From Burkholderiales bacterium (GTDB lineage Bacteria; Pseudomonadota; Gammaproteobacteria; Burkholderiales; Burkholderiaceae_C), in assembly GCA_026400105.1 (NCBI GenBank), contig JAPLPQ010000057.1, positions 1-45,666 of the forward strand: a DNA stretch of 45,666 nucleotides. Reading direction: 5' to 3'. The notes under the pieces were generated by a model. It was not told the DNA's origin, did no database searches, and saw nothing but the letters and a program-made list of their open reading frames with translations. Made by a program: the position numbers and the translations under genes. This document shows positions 27,204 to 40,678 of this stretch, piece by piece (within the stretch, counting starts at the first letter, position 1; the number at the start of each line of letters is the position of its first letter).

Positions 27204-28736
27204 ATGCAAGAAATACTGCAACAACTGGAGCAAAAACGCGAGGCCGCCCGCCTCGGCGGTGGGCAAAAGCGCATCGATGCCCAGCACGCCAAGGGCAAGC
27301 TGACCGCGCGCGAGCGCCTCGAAGTCCTGCTCGACGAGGGCACGTTCGAGGAATGGGACATGTTCGTCGAGCATCGCTGCACCGACTTCGGCATGGAGGA
27401 CAACAAGATCCCGGGTGACGGCGTCGTGACCGGCTACGGCATGATCAACGGCCGCCTGGTCTTCGTCTTCAGCCAGGACTTCACGGTCTTTGGCGGCGCG
27501 CTGTCCGAGGCCCATGCCGAGAAGATCTGCAAGGTCATGGACCAGGCGATGAAGGTCGGCGCGCCGGTGATCGGCCTGAACGACTCGGGCGGCGCCCGCA
27601 TCCAGGAGGGCGTGGCCTCGCTCGGCGGCTATGCCGAGGTGTTCCAGCGCAACGCGATGGCCTCGGGCGTGATCCCGCAGATCTCGATGATCATGGGCCC
27701 GTCGGCCGGTGGCGCGGTCTATTCGCCCGCCATGACCGACTTCATCTTCATGGTCAAGGACAGCTCCTACATGTTCGTGACCGGCCCCGAAGTGGTCAAG
27801 ACCGTGACGCACGAGGAAGTGACCGCCGAGGAGCTCGGTGGCGCCGTGACCCATTCGACCAAGTCCGGCGTGGCCGACCTGGCGTTCGAGAACGACGTCG
27901 AGGCGCTGCTGATGCTGCGCCGCCTCTACAACTACCTGCCGCTGAACAACCGCGAGAAGGCTCCGCTGCGCCCGAGCGGCGACCCGATCGACCGCAAGGA
28001 GCTCAGCCTCGACACCCTGGTGCCGGACAACCCGAACAAGGCCTACGACATGAAGGAGCTGATCGTCAAGACGGTCGACGACGGCGACTTCTTCGAGATC
28101 CAGCCCCATTACGCGGCCAACATCATCGTCGGCTTCGCGCGCATGGACGGCCAGACGGTCGGCATCGTGGCCAACCAGCCGCTGGTGCTGGCCGGCTGCC
28201 TCGACATCAAGAGCTCAATCAAGGCTGCGCGCTTCGTGCGTTTCTGCGACGCCTTCAGCATTCCGGTCGTGACCTTCGTCGACGTGCCCGGCTTCATGCC
28301 CGGCACCTCGCAGGAATACGGCGGCATCATCAAGCATGGCGCCAAGCTGCTCTACGCCTATGCCGAGTGCACCGTGCCCAAGATCACCGTGATCACGCGC
28401 AAGGCCTACGGCGGCGCTTACGACGTGATGAGCTCCAAGCACCTGCGTGGCGACGTCAACCTGGCCTGGCCGAACGCCGAGATCGCCGTCATGGGCGCCA
28501 AGGGCGCGGTCGAGATCATCTTCCGCGAGGAGAAGAAGGACCCGGCCAAGCTGGCCGAGCGCGAGGCCGAGTACAAGACCCGCTTTGCCAACCCCTTCGT
28601 CGCCGCCGAACGCGGCTACATCGACGACGTGATCCTGCCGCACGAGACCCGCAAGCGCATCTGCCGCAGCCTGGTCATGCTCAAGGACAAGAAGATCGAA
28701 AACCCGTGGCGCAAGCACGGCAACATCCCGCTCTAA
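27204..28736 (+). CDS. pccB: Propionyl-CoA carboxylase beta chain (carboxyltransferase)
   Basis: The product is 510 residues. It has both crotonase-like halves: the N-half with [21 protein letters not shown] and the oxyanion region [13 protein letters not shown], and the C-half with [13 protein letters not shown] and [16 protein letters not shown]. The motifs and length match PccB rather than AccD. It moves carboxyl from biotin to propionyl-CoA, giving (S)-methylmalonyl-CoA, in complex with the alpha chain encoded 21 bp downstream. The ATG at 27204 follows a GGAG site. Confidence 0.95.
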   Translation: MQEILQQLEQKREAARLGGGQKRIDAQHAKGKLTARERLEVLLDEGTFEEWDMFVEHRCTDFGMEDNKIPGDGVVTGYGMINGRLVFVFSQDFTVFGGALSEAHAEKICKVMDQAMKVGAPVIGLNDSGGARIQEGVASLGGYAEVFQRNAMASGVIPQISMIMGPSAGGAVYSPAMTDFIFMVKDSSYMFVTGPEVVKTVTHEEVTAEELGGAVTHSTKSGVADLAFENDVEALLMLRRLYNYLPLNNREKAPLRPSGDPIDRKELSLDTLVPDNPNKAYDMKELIVKTVDDGDFFEIQPHYAANIIVGFARMDGQTVGIVANQPLVLAGCLDIKSSIKAARFVRFCDAFSIPVVTFVDVPGFMPGTSQEYGGIIKHGAKLLYAYAECTVPKITVITRKAYGGAYDVMSSKHLRGDVNLAWPNAEIAVMGAKGAVEIIFREEKKDPAKLAEREAEYKTRFANPFVAAERGYIDDVILPHETRKRICRSLVMLKDKKIENPWRKHGNIPL

Positions 28737-28757
28737 GCGCCTGAGGAGATACAGCAC

Positions 28758-31275
<2,518 letters not shown>

Positions 31276-31276
<1 letters not shown>

Positions 31277-32655
31277 TGACGGGCAGCCATTCGGGCGGCA
31301 ATGCCGACTGGCAGCGCCGCAGCCTGGCAAGCGTCTGGCATCCTTGCACCCAGATGCAGCGCGCGGCCGTCGTGCCGCCGCTGCCGATCGCGCGCGCTCA
31401 AGGCCCCTGGTTGTACGACTACGAGGGCGCGCGCTACTTCGACTGCAACAGCAGCTGGTGGGTCAACCTGTTCGGCCATGCCGATCCGGGCATCACCGCC
31501 GCCATCAAGGATCAACTCGACCAGCTGCCGCATGTGATGCTGGCCGGCTGCACCCATGCGCCGGCGGTCGAGCTGGCCGAGCGGTTGTCGGCCCGTACCA
31601 GCGGCGTGCTCGGCCATGCCTTCTACGCCAGCGACGGTGCTTCGGCGGTCGAGATCGCGCTCAAGATGAGCTTTCACTACTGGCGCAATCTCGGCCGGGG
31701 CGACAAGCGCGAGTTCGTCTGCCTCCAGCATGGCTACCATGGCGAGACCCTGGGGGCCCTGTCCGTCACCGACGTGCAGGTCTTTCGCGACGCCTACGAT
31801 CCGCTGCTGCTGCGCTCGCACCAGGTCATGTCGCCCGATGCGCGCTCGGCGCTGCCGGGCGAGGACGCGGCCGGCGTGGCGCGGCGCGCCGCCGCCGAAC
31901 TCGAGCAGCTGCTGGCGCAGCGCCACGGCCAGATCGCCGCGCTGATCGTCGAGCCGCTGGTGCAGGGCGCCGCCGGCATGGCGATGTACCACCCGCAATA
32001 CCTCGAGCTGGCGCGCGAGCTCTGTGACCGCTACCAGGTCCACCTGATCGCCGACGAGATCGCGGTCGGCTGCGGGCGCACCGGCAGCTTCTTTGCCTGC
32101 GAGCAGGCTACCATCTGGCCTGACTTCATCTGTCTGTCCAAGGGCATCACGGGCGGTTTCCTGCCGCTGTCGATCGTGCTGAGCCGCGATGCGATCTACC
32201 AGGCCTTCTTGTCCGACGAGGTCGCGCGCGGTTTCCTGCATTCGCATTCCTACACCGGCAACGCGCTGGCCTGCCGCGCGGCGCTGGCGGTGCTGGACCG
32301 CTTCGATAGCGAGGATCTGCTGGCGCACAACGAGCACCAGGCCCGGGCGCTCGACCGGGCGCTCGAACCGCTGCGGGCCGATCCGCGGCTCGAGCACTGG
32401 CGCCGTTGTGGCATGATTTGGGCCTTTGACGTCAAGCCGGAGTTCGCCGGCGGCCGCTTCGCCGAGCAGTTTCACCTGGCCGGGCGCCGCCACGAACTGC
32501 TGATACGCCCGATCGGGCGCACGGTCTACCTGCTGCCGCCCTATGTGCTCGACGAGCCGCTGGGGCGCTGGCTGGCGCAGCGCCTAGGCGCGACCCTGGA
32601 GCAGGCCCTCGAATCCCCAGATGCTGATCGAACACCTCAACCGTCAGTTGCTTGA
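31276..32655 (+). CDS. bioA: Adenosylmethionine--8-amino-7-oxononanoate aminotransferase BioA
   Basis: The product is 459 residues and its ATG shares a base with the epimerase stop codon. Typical BioA signatures are WHPCTQMQ, the SSWWVNLFGH stretch (59-68), YASDGASAVEIALKM, LIVEPLVQGAAGM, LIADEIAVGCGRTG and the PLP Lys289 in LSKGITGG. It converts KAPA to DAPA using SAM in biotin synthesis. The 3' end overlaps bioF by 35 bp. Placement inside a propionyl-CoA operon is unusual and suggests co-expression with the biotin-using enzyme. Confidence 0.95.
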
Positions 32656-33820
32656 GCTAGATGCCGCGGCCTTGCGCCGTCGGCGCCGCACGGTGCTGTC
32701 GCCTTGTGGCCCCAGCCAGCAGCTGCAGCCAGGCGGGCAGCTGCTGGCGTTCTGCAGCAACGACTACCTGGGCCTGGCCAGCCATCCCGAGCTGGTCGAA
32801 GCGCTGGCCGAGGGCGCGCGCCGCTGGGGTGCCGGCAGCGGTGCCTCGCATCTGGTCAGCGGCCACTCGCTGGCGCATGCCGAGCTCGAGCAGGAGCTCG
32901 CGCGCTGGCTGCAGCCCCATATTCCCGCTGCGCAGGCGCTGCTGTTCTGCAGCGGCTTCATGGCCAACCTGGCGCTGATGACCGCGCTGGGCGATGCGCA
33001 GACCACCTTGCTGGCCGACAAGCTCAACCACGCCTCGCTGATCGATGGCGCCTTGCTGGCCAAGGCCAGGCTGCAGCGCTATCCGCATGGCCGGCTCGAC
33101 CAGCTCGAGCGGCTGCTGCGCGACTGCCAGACGCCGCTCAAGCTGATCGTCACCGACGCGGTGTTCAGCATGGACGGCGACCTGGCCGACCTGCCCGAAC
33201 TGCTGCGCCTGGCCGAGGCTTACGACGCCTGGGTCGTGATCGACGATGCGCATGGTTTTGGCGTGCTCGGCGCGCAGGGCCACGGCAGCCTCGAGCATTT
33301 CGGCCTGTGCAGCGAGCGGCTGATCTACATGGGCACGCTGGGCAAGGCCGCCGGCCTGTCGGGTGCCTTCGTCGCCGCGCATCCGACCGTGATCGAGTGG
33401 CTGCTGCAGCGTGCCCGCTCCTATATCTATACCACGGCGCTGCCGCCCGCGCTGGCCCATGCGCTGCGCGCGAGCCTGGCGCTGATCGAGGGGCCGCCAG
33501 GCCAGCAGCGACGCGCCCGCCTGCAGGACAACGTGGCCCAGCTGCGCGCCGGCCTGGCGGCGCTGGTCGAGCGCCAGCCGGCCTGGAGTCTGGCGCAATC
33601 CCCCACTGCGATCCAGCCGCTGATCGTGGGCGGCAACGACTTGGCCATGCGCCTGTCCGCCGCGCTCGAGGCGCAGGGGCTGTGGGTGCCGGCGATCCGC
33701 CCGCCGACCGTTCCGGCCGGCACGGCGCGCCTGCGCATCACGCTGAGCGCGGCGCATGAGCCGGCCCAGATTCAGCGGCTGCTCGATGCCCTGGCCGCCA
33801 CGCTGGAGTCGCAGCCATGA
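32621..33820 (+). CDS. bioF: 8-amino-7-oxononanoate synthase BioF
   Basis: The product is 399 residues and starts inside bioA. It shows FCSNDYLGLASHP, GSGASHLVSGH, DDAHGFGVLG and the PLP Lys242 in GTLGKAAGLSGAF. It joins pimeloyl-CoA or pimeloyl-ACP to alanine to give KAPA. The motif set and neighbours distinguish it from 5-aminolevulinate synthase and KBL. The source of the pimeloyl substrate is not obvious in this window, since no bioC or bioH is present. The P450 at the operon end is one possible source. Its 3' end overlaps bioD by four bases. Confidence 0.94.
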   Translation: MLIEHLNRQLLELDAAALRRRRRTVLSPCGPSQQLQPGGQLLAFCSNDYLGLASHPELVEALAEGARRWGAGSGASHLVSGHSLAHAELEQELARWLQPHIPAAQALLFCSGFMANLALMTALGDAQTTLLADKLNHASLIDGALLAKARLQRYPHGRLDQLERLLRDCQTPLKLIVTDAVFSMDGDLADLPELLRLAEAYDAWVVIDDAHGFGVLGAQGHGSLEHFGLCSERLIYMGTLGKAAGLSGAFVAAHPTVIEWLLQRARSYIYTTALPPALAHALRASLALIEGPPGQQRRARLQDNVAQLRAGLAALVERQPAWSLAQSPTAIQPLIVGGNDLAMRLSAALEAQGLWVPAIRPPTVPAGTARLRITLSAAHEPAQIQRLLDALAATLESQP

Positions 33821-34545
33821 GCCTGCGCGGCTGCTTCGTCACCGGCACCGACACCGAGGTCGGCAAGACCCGCGTCAGCGCCGGTCTGCTGCACTGGTTG
33901 GCCCAGGCGGGCTGGCGCGCTGCCGGCTACAAGCCGGTCGCTGCCGGCATGGAGAGGCTGGATGGCCGCCTGGTCAACGAGGATGTGCTGCTGTTGCAGC
34001 GCAGCAGCTCGCTGCCGCTGACCGACCATCAGGTCGGACCTTGCCAGCTCGAGGCCGCCTGCGCGCCGCATATCGCGGCCGAACTCGAGCGCCGGGTGAT
34101 CGACTGCGACTCGCTCTGCCGCGGGGCCCATGAGCTGATGCGGCAGGCCGATTTCCTGGTCGTCGAAGGGGCAGGCGGGCTGTGCGTGCCGCTGGGCGCC
34201 GACTGGGACAGCAGCCAGCTCATGGTCACGCTCGAGCTGCCAGTCGTGCTGGTGGTCGGCTTGCGACTGGGCTGCATCAACCACGCGCTGTTGACTGCCG
34301 AAGCGATTGCGGCGCGCGGTCTGCGCCTGGCCGGCTGGGTGGCCAACACCCTGGACCCCGGCATGCCCCATCTGCAGCGCAATATCGAAACGCTGGAACA
34401 TGAACTGCGACGGCGCCACCAGGCGCCTTGCCTGGGTGTGATACCCCGGCTCGCCCATCCCGACGCGGCCGCGGTGGCCGCGCATTTTCACGCCGCTGCG
34501 CTCCGGTCCCGATTCGGGCTGGATCAAGCGCGCCTCACCGACTGA
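33817..34545 (+). CDS. bioD: Dethiobiotin synthetase BioD
   Basis: The product is 242 residues and starts with the ATG overlapping the bioF stop. A P-loop [12 protein letters not shown] (10-21) is followed by GYKPVAAGM and [11 protein letters not shown], all typical of BioD. It makes dethiobiotin from DAPA, CO2 and ATP. The C-terminal 20 residues are longer than usual for the family and Ala/His-rich. bioB starts 5 bp after its stop. Confidence 0.94.
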   Translation: MSLRGCFVTGTDTEVGKTRVSAGLLHWLAQAGWRAAGYKPVAAGMERLDGRLVNEDVLLLQRSSSLPLTDHQVGPCQLEAACAPHIAAELERRVIDCDSLCRGAHELMRQADFLVVEGAGGLCVPLGADWDSSQLMVTLELPVVLVVGLRLGCINHALLTAEAIAARGLRLAGWVANTLDPGMPHLQRNIETLEHELRRRHQAPCLGVIPRLAHPDAAAVAAHFHAAALRSRFGLDQARLTD

Positions 34546-34550
34546 AAAAC

Positions 34551-35569
<1,019 letters not shown>

Positions 35570-35573
<4 letters not shown>

Positions 35574-36802
35574 GTGTGCTGCTGGAGCCGGTGCGCCTGA
35601 TCGACGCCGATTTCCTGCATGACCCCTATCCCGGCTACCGCGCGCTGCGCGAGGCCGGTCCGCTGCACTGGAGCGAGGAGTTCTTCGACGGCGCCTGGGT
35701 GCTGACCCGTCACGCCGATGTCGAGGCCGCGCTGCGCGACCCGCGCCTGTCGGCCCAGCGCACCGGTGGCTGGGTCATGGAGGCGGCCGAAGGCGAGCGC
35801 GCGCAGCTGCGTCCGCTGCAGCGCCTGTTCGCGCGTGCCATGCTGTTCCTCGACCCGCCCGACCACCAGCGCCTGCGCCAGATCATGCAGCCGGCCTTCC
35901 GGCCCGACCGGCTCGCGGCGCTGCAGTCCGAGCTCGACCTCATGGTCGCTCAGCTGATCGACGCGGTCGAAGACGCTCCGGGCGCCGAATTCGATTTCAT
36001 GGAGCGCATCGCCCGGCCCTTGCCCGCGCGCGTGATCGCGCGCCTGATGGGGCTGGAGCCGGAGCGCGAGGCCGACTGCATGGCCTGGTCCGAGGACCTG
36101 GCGGCCTTCATCGGCGCCGCGCGTCCGACGCCCGAGCAGGCACGCACCGCCCAGTCCAGCCTGATCGAGATGGCGGCCTATTTCGAGCAGGAGTTGCTGC
36201 CGCGGCGCCGGCGCGAGCCCGGCGACGACATCGTCAGCCGGCTGCTGGAGGCCGAACGCCAGGGCCAGATCGGGGCTGGCGCCGAGCTGCTGGCGCAATG
36301 CGCGATGCTGCTGTTCGCGGGTTACGAGACCACGCGCAACCTGCTGGGCAACGGCATGTTGACGCTGATGCGCCAGCGCGACCAATGGCAAATCCTGTGC
36401 GAGCAGCCCGAGCGGGTGCCCAGCGCCGTGCGCGAGCTGCTGCGCTACGACAGCCCGGTGCAATGGACCGGCCGGCGCGTGGCGGCCGACTTCGAGCTGC
36501 ACGGCCAGACGCTGCGCCGCGGCGAGCTGCTGATCGCGCTGATTGGCTCGGCCAACCGCGACCCGGCGCGTCACGAACAGCCCGAACGCTTCGACGTCAG
36601 GCGCGCCAACCCCGGCGCCCTGTCCTTTGGCAGCGGACCGCATATCTGCATCGGCGCCGCCTTGACCCAGATCGAGGCCCAGACCCTGCTTGGCGCCCTG
36701 GTGCGGCGCTGTCCCGACTGGACCCTGGCCGGCTCGCCCCGGCGCAATGGCAATCCGGTCTACCGCGGGCTCGAGGTGCTGCCGTTGCGCACCCAGGGCT
36801 GA
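35570..36802 (+). CDS. Cytochrome P450 at the end of the biotin operon (BioI-like position)
   Basis: The product is 410 residues, soluble and of bacterial class I size. It has C-helix [14 protein letters not shown] (93-106), I-helix oxygen-activation motif AGYETT (250-255, with Tyr where His or another residue is common), K-helix ExxR as E289-R292, and the haem loop [10 protein letters not shown] (353-362) with Cys360. P450s need an electron donor such as ferredoxin or flavodoxin; none is adjacent. Bacillus BioI (CYP107H1) sits in a bio operon and cleaves fatty acyl-ACP to pimeloyl-ACP. Coupling to bioB here makes the same role attractive. Without a direct comparison it could instead be an unrelated CYP107-type hydroxylase. 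Confidence 0.9.
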
Positions 36803-36884
36803 ACGCCCGCACAGGCAGAAGCAGGAGAGACTGAAGGGAAAAGGGTGCCGGGCTGGGCGGCGTGGCCAGCCATAGCCAGCGGCT

Positions 36885-37559
36885 TCAGTTGCCGGCCTGG
36901 CGCGCCTTGGCCCGAGCCAGCGCCGCCTCGATCATCGAGCGCTTGCGATCGAGCGCCACCGGATCGGTCAGCTTGGAATGCTCGGCCAGATGCTCGAGCT
37001 TGTCCTGCGCCTTGAGCGCCTGGCGCGCCTCATGCTCGGCCAGATCGCGCTGCTGGCGCTGCTGATGCCATTGGTAGCGCGAGCGTGCCTGGTCGGCCTG
37101 CTCGGGCGACCAGGCCGACCATCCGGTCTTTTCGCCGCTGGCGCTGACCAGCGAGATGCAGTCGACCGGACAGACCGGGAGGCAGAGCTCGCAGCCGGTG
37201 CAATAGGGCTCGATCACCGTGTGCATGCGCTTGTTGCCGCCCACGATCGCATCGGTCGGGCAGGCCTTGATGCAAAGCGTGCAGCCTATGCACCAGTCCT
37301 CGTCGATGATCGCCAGTGTGCGTACCGACTCCAGCCCATGCGCGGGATCGAGCGGCCTGGCAGGCTTGCTCGTGATCGCCGCCAGCCGCAGCACCCCCTC
37401 GGCGCCGCCTGGGGGGCACTGGTTGATGTCGGCCTGTCCCTGCGCGATGGCTCGCGCGTAGGACATGCAATCGGGGTAGCCGCAGCGCGTGCACTGGGTC
37501 TGCGGCAGCGCCGCGTCGAGGCGAGCGATCAGCTCGCTCTCGGCGTTGGCCACCGGCAT
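36885..37559 (-). CDS. rsxB: RnfB/RsxB-type iron-sulfur protein (stand-alone)
   Basis: The product is 224 residues from the ATG at 37559; a TTG five codons upstream is also possible. The Fe-S domain begins CTRCGYPDC with a further Cys after QADINQ, followed by two ferredoxin clusters, CIGCTLCIKACP and CTGCELCLPVCP. The C-terminal 75 residues are Gln/Ala/Arg-rich and helical. The usual N-terminal membrane helix of RnfB is missing and no other rnf/rsx genes are next to it, as is common in beta-proteobacteria, where this protein is believed to supply electrons to unknown partners. It is convergent with the P450 (82-bp gap), so a ferredoxin-like role for that enzyme is possible but speculative. 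Confidence 0.85.
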   Translation of the reverse strand: MPVANAESELIARLDAALPQTQCTRCGYPDCMSYARAIAQGQADINQCPPGGAEGVLRLAAITSKPARPLDPAHGLESVRTLAIIDEDWCIGCTLCIKACPTDAIVGGNKRMHTVIEPYCTGCELCLPVCPVDCISLVSASGEKTGWSAWSPEQADQARSRYQWHQQRQQRDLAEHEARQALKAQDKLEHLAEHSKLTDPVALDRKRSMIEAALARAKARQAGN

Positions 37560-37579
37560 GACTTCAGTGCTCAATCGAA

Positions 37580-39178
37580 TTACCGTTTCTTGCCGACGGC
37601 GGGGCTGCGGCGATAGCCGGCGCGCGGCTGTGCCGCGGGTTTTTCTGCGGCAGTGGCGGCCGGGACTTCCACTGCGGCCGGCTCGGTCGCGACGGCTTCC
37701 GAAGCCACCACTTCCGGCGCCACGGCTTCGACTGCTGCTGCCTCGACGCTGGCCGCTGCCTCGAGCGAAGTCGATTCAGGCAGGCTGGCTGCGGGCTCTA
37801 CCACCGCTGCCACAGGGGCTTGCGCTTCGATGCTGATCTCGGTCACGGCCGGCTCGGCGACCGCAACCACCACTGCCGGCTCGGCAGCCACGGCAGTTAC
37901 GGCCTTGGGCATGCCGGCCTGGTGCTCGAGGATGAACTTCTTGACCACCGGGTAGACCTGGTTGCGCCAGCGGCTGCCGCTGAAGATGCCGTAATGGCCT
38001 GCGCCCTTGACCTCGAAGTGGCGCTGCTCCTCGCTCTCGATGCCGGTGCACAGGCCATGCGCGGCGTGGGTCTGGCCGCTGCCCGAGATGTCGTCGAGCT
38101 CGCCCTCGACCGTCAGCAGGCCGGTGTGCTGGATGTCCTGCGGGCGCACCAGCTCCTTGACGCCCTGCGCGTTGCGCACTTCCCAGGTGCCGTTGACCAG
38201 CTTGAAGTCCTGGAACACGGTCTGGATGGTCTCGAGGTAGTAATCCGCGTCCATGTCGAGCACGGCGTTGTACTCGTTGTAGAACTGGCGATGCGCCTCG
38301 GCGCTGTCGCTGTCACCCTTGATCAGGTGATTGAAGTAGTCGTAATGGCTGTTGGCGTGGCGGTCCGGGTTCATCGCGATGAAGCCGGTGTGCTGCAGGA
38401 AGCCCGGATAGACCCGGCGGCCGGCGCCCGGGAAGTTGTTCGGCACCCGGTAGATCACGTTGTTCTCGAACCACTCGAACGGGCGGTGCACCGCGAGGTT
38501 GTTGACCTCGGTCGGCGACTTGCGCGCATCGATCGGGCCACCCATCATGGTCATCGACAGCGGGGTCTTCTCGCCACGGCTGGCCATCAGCGAGACCGCG
38601 GCCAGCGTCGGCACGGTCGGCTGGCAGACGCTGATGACATGGCAGTTGTCGTAGCGGCCCTGCAGATAGCGGATGAAGTCCTGCAGGTAGTTGACGTAGT
38701 CGTCGAGGTGGAATTCGCCTTCGGACAGCGGCACCAGGCGCGCGTTCTTCCACTCGGTGATGTAGACCTTGTGGTCCTTGAGCATGGTGCGCACCGTCTC
38801 GCGCAGCAGCGTCGCGTAGTGGCCCGACAGCGGCGCGACGATCAGCACCACCGGCTGGCCCTTGAGGCGGCCCAGGGTCTCGGGTTCGTCGCTGAAGCGC
38901 TTGAAGCGCAGCAGGTCGCAGAAGGGCTTGTCCATTTCGACCCGTTCCTGGATCGCGATCTGGACCCCGTCGATGTCGATGGTGCGGATGCCGAATTCAG
39001 GCTTCTCGTAGTCCTTGCCCAGGCGGTGCACCAGGTCGAAGCCCGCCGCCATGCGCTGCGACAGCGGCGTCATGCCGACCGGCAGCATCGGGTTGGTGAA
39101 CATCTTGGCCGTCACCTTGGCCAGGTCGGAGAAAGGCTCGATCAGTGAGCGCTGGGTTTCGTAGATCTGGTAAAGCAT
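37580..39178 (-). CDS. phaZ: Intracellular polyhydroxybutyrate depolymerase PhaZ with long low-complexity tail
   Basis: The product is 532 residues. Residues 1-420 match intracellular PHB depolymerases of the Ralstonia PhaZ1 type, with the Cys-nucleophile box SVCQPTVP (Cys185), an Asp in EGELDDISG (about 362) and a His in GAGHYGIFSG (395). Together these form the Cys-Asp-His triad of the family. It breaks down storage PHB to 3-hydroxybutyrate in the cell. Residues 423-532 are an added Ala/Val/Glu/Pro-rich segment that ends in a basic stretch (YRRSPAVGKKR); family members normally end near 420. The tail might bind granules, nucleoid DNA or other proteins. rsxB starts 20 bp after its stop. Confidence 0.93.
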   Translation of the reverse strand: MLYQIYETQRSLIEPFSDLAKVTAKMFTNPMLPVGMTPLSQRMAAGFDLVHRLGKDYEKPEFGIRTIDIDGVQIAIQERVEMDKPFCDLLRFKRFSDEPETLGRLKGQPVVLIVAPLSGHYATLLRETVRTMLKDHKVYITEWKNARLVPLSEGEFHLDDYVNYLQDFIRYLQGRYDNCHVISVCQPTVPTLAAVSLMASRGEKTPLSMTMMGGPIDARKSPTEVNNLAVHRPFEWFENNVIYRVPNNFPGAGRRVYPGFLQHTGFIAMNPDRHANSHYDYFNHLIKGDSDSAEAHRQFYNEYNAVLDMDADYYLETIQTVFQDFKLVNGTWEVRNAQGVKELVRPQDIQHTGLLTVEGELDDISGSGQTHAAHGLCTGIESEEQRHFEVKGAGHYGIFSGSRWRNQVYPVVKKFILEHQAGMPKAVTAVAAEPAVVVAVAEPAVTEISIEAQAPVAAVVEPAASLPESTSLEAAASVEAAAVEAVAPEVVASEAVATEPAAVEVPAATAAEKPAAQPRAGYRRSPAVGKKR

Positions 39179-39198
39179 GGCGGGACTCCAAAGGTTTG

Positions 39199-39241
39199 TT
39201 GCACTGCAGCATTATCGCAGCGGTTGCTGCACTGCAGCAAC
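39199..39241. promoter_or_regulatory. Repeated TGCACTGCAGCA element, PhaR-type operator candidate
   Basis: GCACTGCAGCA occurs twice, at 39201-39211 and 39229-39239, 28 bp apart. The second copy lies in a perfect palindrome GTTGCTGCA-C-TGCAGCAAC (39223-39241). Both are 20-60 bp upstream of phaZ. TGC/CTGCA-rich dyads are bound by PhaR, the repressor of PHB granule genes. Such control of phaZ is likely but inferred. Confidence 0.55.
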
Positions 39242-39287
39242 CTGCTCGTGCAATAACCATCAATCTGCACAGTTCCCTAGAATAACA

Positions 39288-39315
39288 AAAAACGCCGCGG
39301 TGAGGCGGCGTTTTT
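39288..39315 (-). terminator. Bidirectional intrinsic terminator after the aminotransferase gene
   Basis: An 11-bp stem AAAAACGCCGC / GCGGCGTTTTT with the loop GGTGAG lies 28 bp past the aminotransferase stop on its downstream side. It has T-runs on either strand and should end the minus-strand transcript before the phaZ promoter. Confidence 0.9.
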
Positions 39316-39343
39316 ATCGCTTACAGCATTTATTGCGGCAAAC

Positions 39344-40540
39344 TTACATCACCTTGGCGATGGCCTGGCAGACGTAGTCGATGTTCTTGCTGTTGAGCGC
39401 GGCCACGCACATGCGGCCGGTGTCGGTGCCGTAGACACCGAACTCGTTGCGCAGGCGCACCATCTGGTCCTTGGACAGGCCCGAGTAGCTGAACATGCCG
39501 ATCTGGGTCGTGATGAAGCTCATGTCCTGCTGCACGCCGGCGGCCTTCAGGCCGTCGACCAGCTTCTGGCGCATGGCCTTGATGCGCACGCGCATCTCGC
39601 CGAGTTCCTTCTCCCACAGCGCGCGCAGCTCGGGGTTGTTCAGCACCGCAGCCACCACCGCACCACCGTGGATCGGCGGGTTGGAGTAGTTGGTGCGGAT
39701 CGCGATCTTGAGCTGGCTCAGCACGCGGGCGGCTTCTTCCTTGTCAGAGGCCACCACCGACAGCGCGCCGACGCGCTCGCCGTACAGGCTGAAGCTCTTG
39801 GAGAAGCTGGTCGAGACGAAGATGTCCAGGCCGGCAGCGACGAACTTGCCGATCACGGCGCCGTCTTCGGCGATGCCGTAGCCAAAGCCCTGGTAGGCCA
39901 TGTCGAGGAATGCGGTCAGGCTGCGGGCCTTGACGACGGCGATCACCTGGTCCCACTGCTCGGGGGTGATGTCGTAGCCGGTCGGGTTGTGGCAGCAGGC
40001 GTGCAGCACGACGATGGTGCCCGGCTCGGCCGCGTTCAGGCTGGCCAGCATGCCGTCGAAATTGACACCGCGCTTTTCGGCGTCGTAGTAGGCGTAGCTG
40101 CCGACTTCGAAACCGGCGTTGGTGAAGATGGCGCGGTGGTTTTCCCAGGACGGGTCCGAGATCAGCACCTTGGCATTGGGCGTGACCTTCTTGAGGAAGT
40201 CGGCGCCGATCTTCAGGCCGCCGGTGCCGCCAATGGCCTGCACGGTCGAGACCCGGCCGGACTTGACGACGTCGGAGTCGGCACCGAACACCAGGCCCTT
40301 GACCGCGTTGTCATAAGCCACGATGCCGTCGATCGGCAGGTAGCCGCGCGCAGCCGGTTTGTCCATCATGGCCTTCTCGGCGATCTGGACGCACTCCAGC
40401 AGCGGCAGCTTGCCGTTGTCGTCGAAGTAGACGCCCACGCCCAGGTTGACCTTGTTGGGGTTGGTGTCGGCGTTGTACTGCTCGTTCAGACCCAGGATCG
40501 GGTCGCGGGGGGCCATTTCGACGGCGGAAAACAGGGACAT
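39344..40540 (-). CDS. Class I aspartate/aromatic amino acid aminotransferase (AspC/TyrB type)
   Basis: The product is 398 residues from the ATG at 40540, which has an AAGGAA site. The PLP site is SFSKSFSLYGERVG near residue 250. Other family motifs are NLGVGVYFDDNGKLPLL, DPSWENHRAIF, LHACCHNPTG and the C-terminal Arg region TDTGRMCVAALN. These fit the AspC/TyrB subgroup that moves amino groups between aspartate, tyrosine or phenylalanine and 2-oxoglutarate. The exact substrate cannot be told from sequence alone. It is followed by a strong terminator. It is monocistronic. Confidence 0.93.
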   Translation of the reverse strand: MSLFSAVEMAPRDPILGLNEQYNADTNPNKVNLGVGVYFDDNGKLPLLECVQIAEKAMMDKPAARGYLPIDGIVAYDNAVKGLVFGADSDVVKSGRVSTVQAIGGTGGLKIGADFLKKVTPNAKVLISDPSWENHRAIFTNAGFEVGSYAYYDAEKRGVNFDGMLASLNAAEPGTIVVLHACCHNPTGYDITPEQWDQVIAVVKARSLTAFLDMAYQGFGYGIAEDGAVIGKFVAAGLDIFVSTSFSKSFSLYGERVGALSVVASDKEEAARVLSQLKIAIRTNYSNPPIHGGAVVAAVLNNPELRALWEKELGEMRVRIKAMRQKLVDGLKAAGVQQDMSFITTQIGMFSYSGLSKDQMVRLRNEFGVYGTDTGRMCVAALNSKNIDYVCQAIAKVM

Positions 40541-40570
40541 AGGGTGTAGTTCCTTGGGGTGGAGGAAGCA

Positions 40571-40589
40571 GGCCTTGCGTGGCAAGGCC
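40571..40589 (-). promoter_or_regulatory. Stem-loop in the aminotransferase 5' leader
   Basis: GGCCTTGC-GTG-GCAAGGCC is a perfect 8-bp dyad 31 bp before the aminotransferase start. No T-run follows in the direction of transcription, so it is not a terminator. It could stabilise the mRNA or be a protein or RNA binding site. A smaller dyad CGGTA-TTT-TACCG lies at 40604-40616, overlapping a TAAAAT that may be the -10 box on the minus strand. Confidence 0.4.
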
Positions 40590-40678
40590 CGCCGAGGAAA
40601 AATCGGTATTTTACCGTGGCTACCAGTGGGATGTCAGTGGTCAGTGCATGTCCCCAGCTCGTCCGCGACCCCGAGAAA

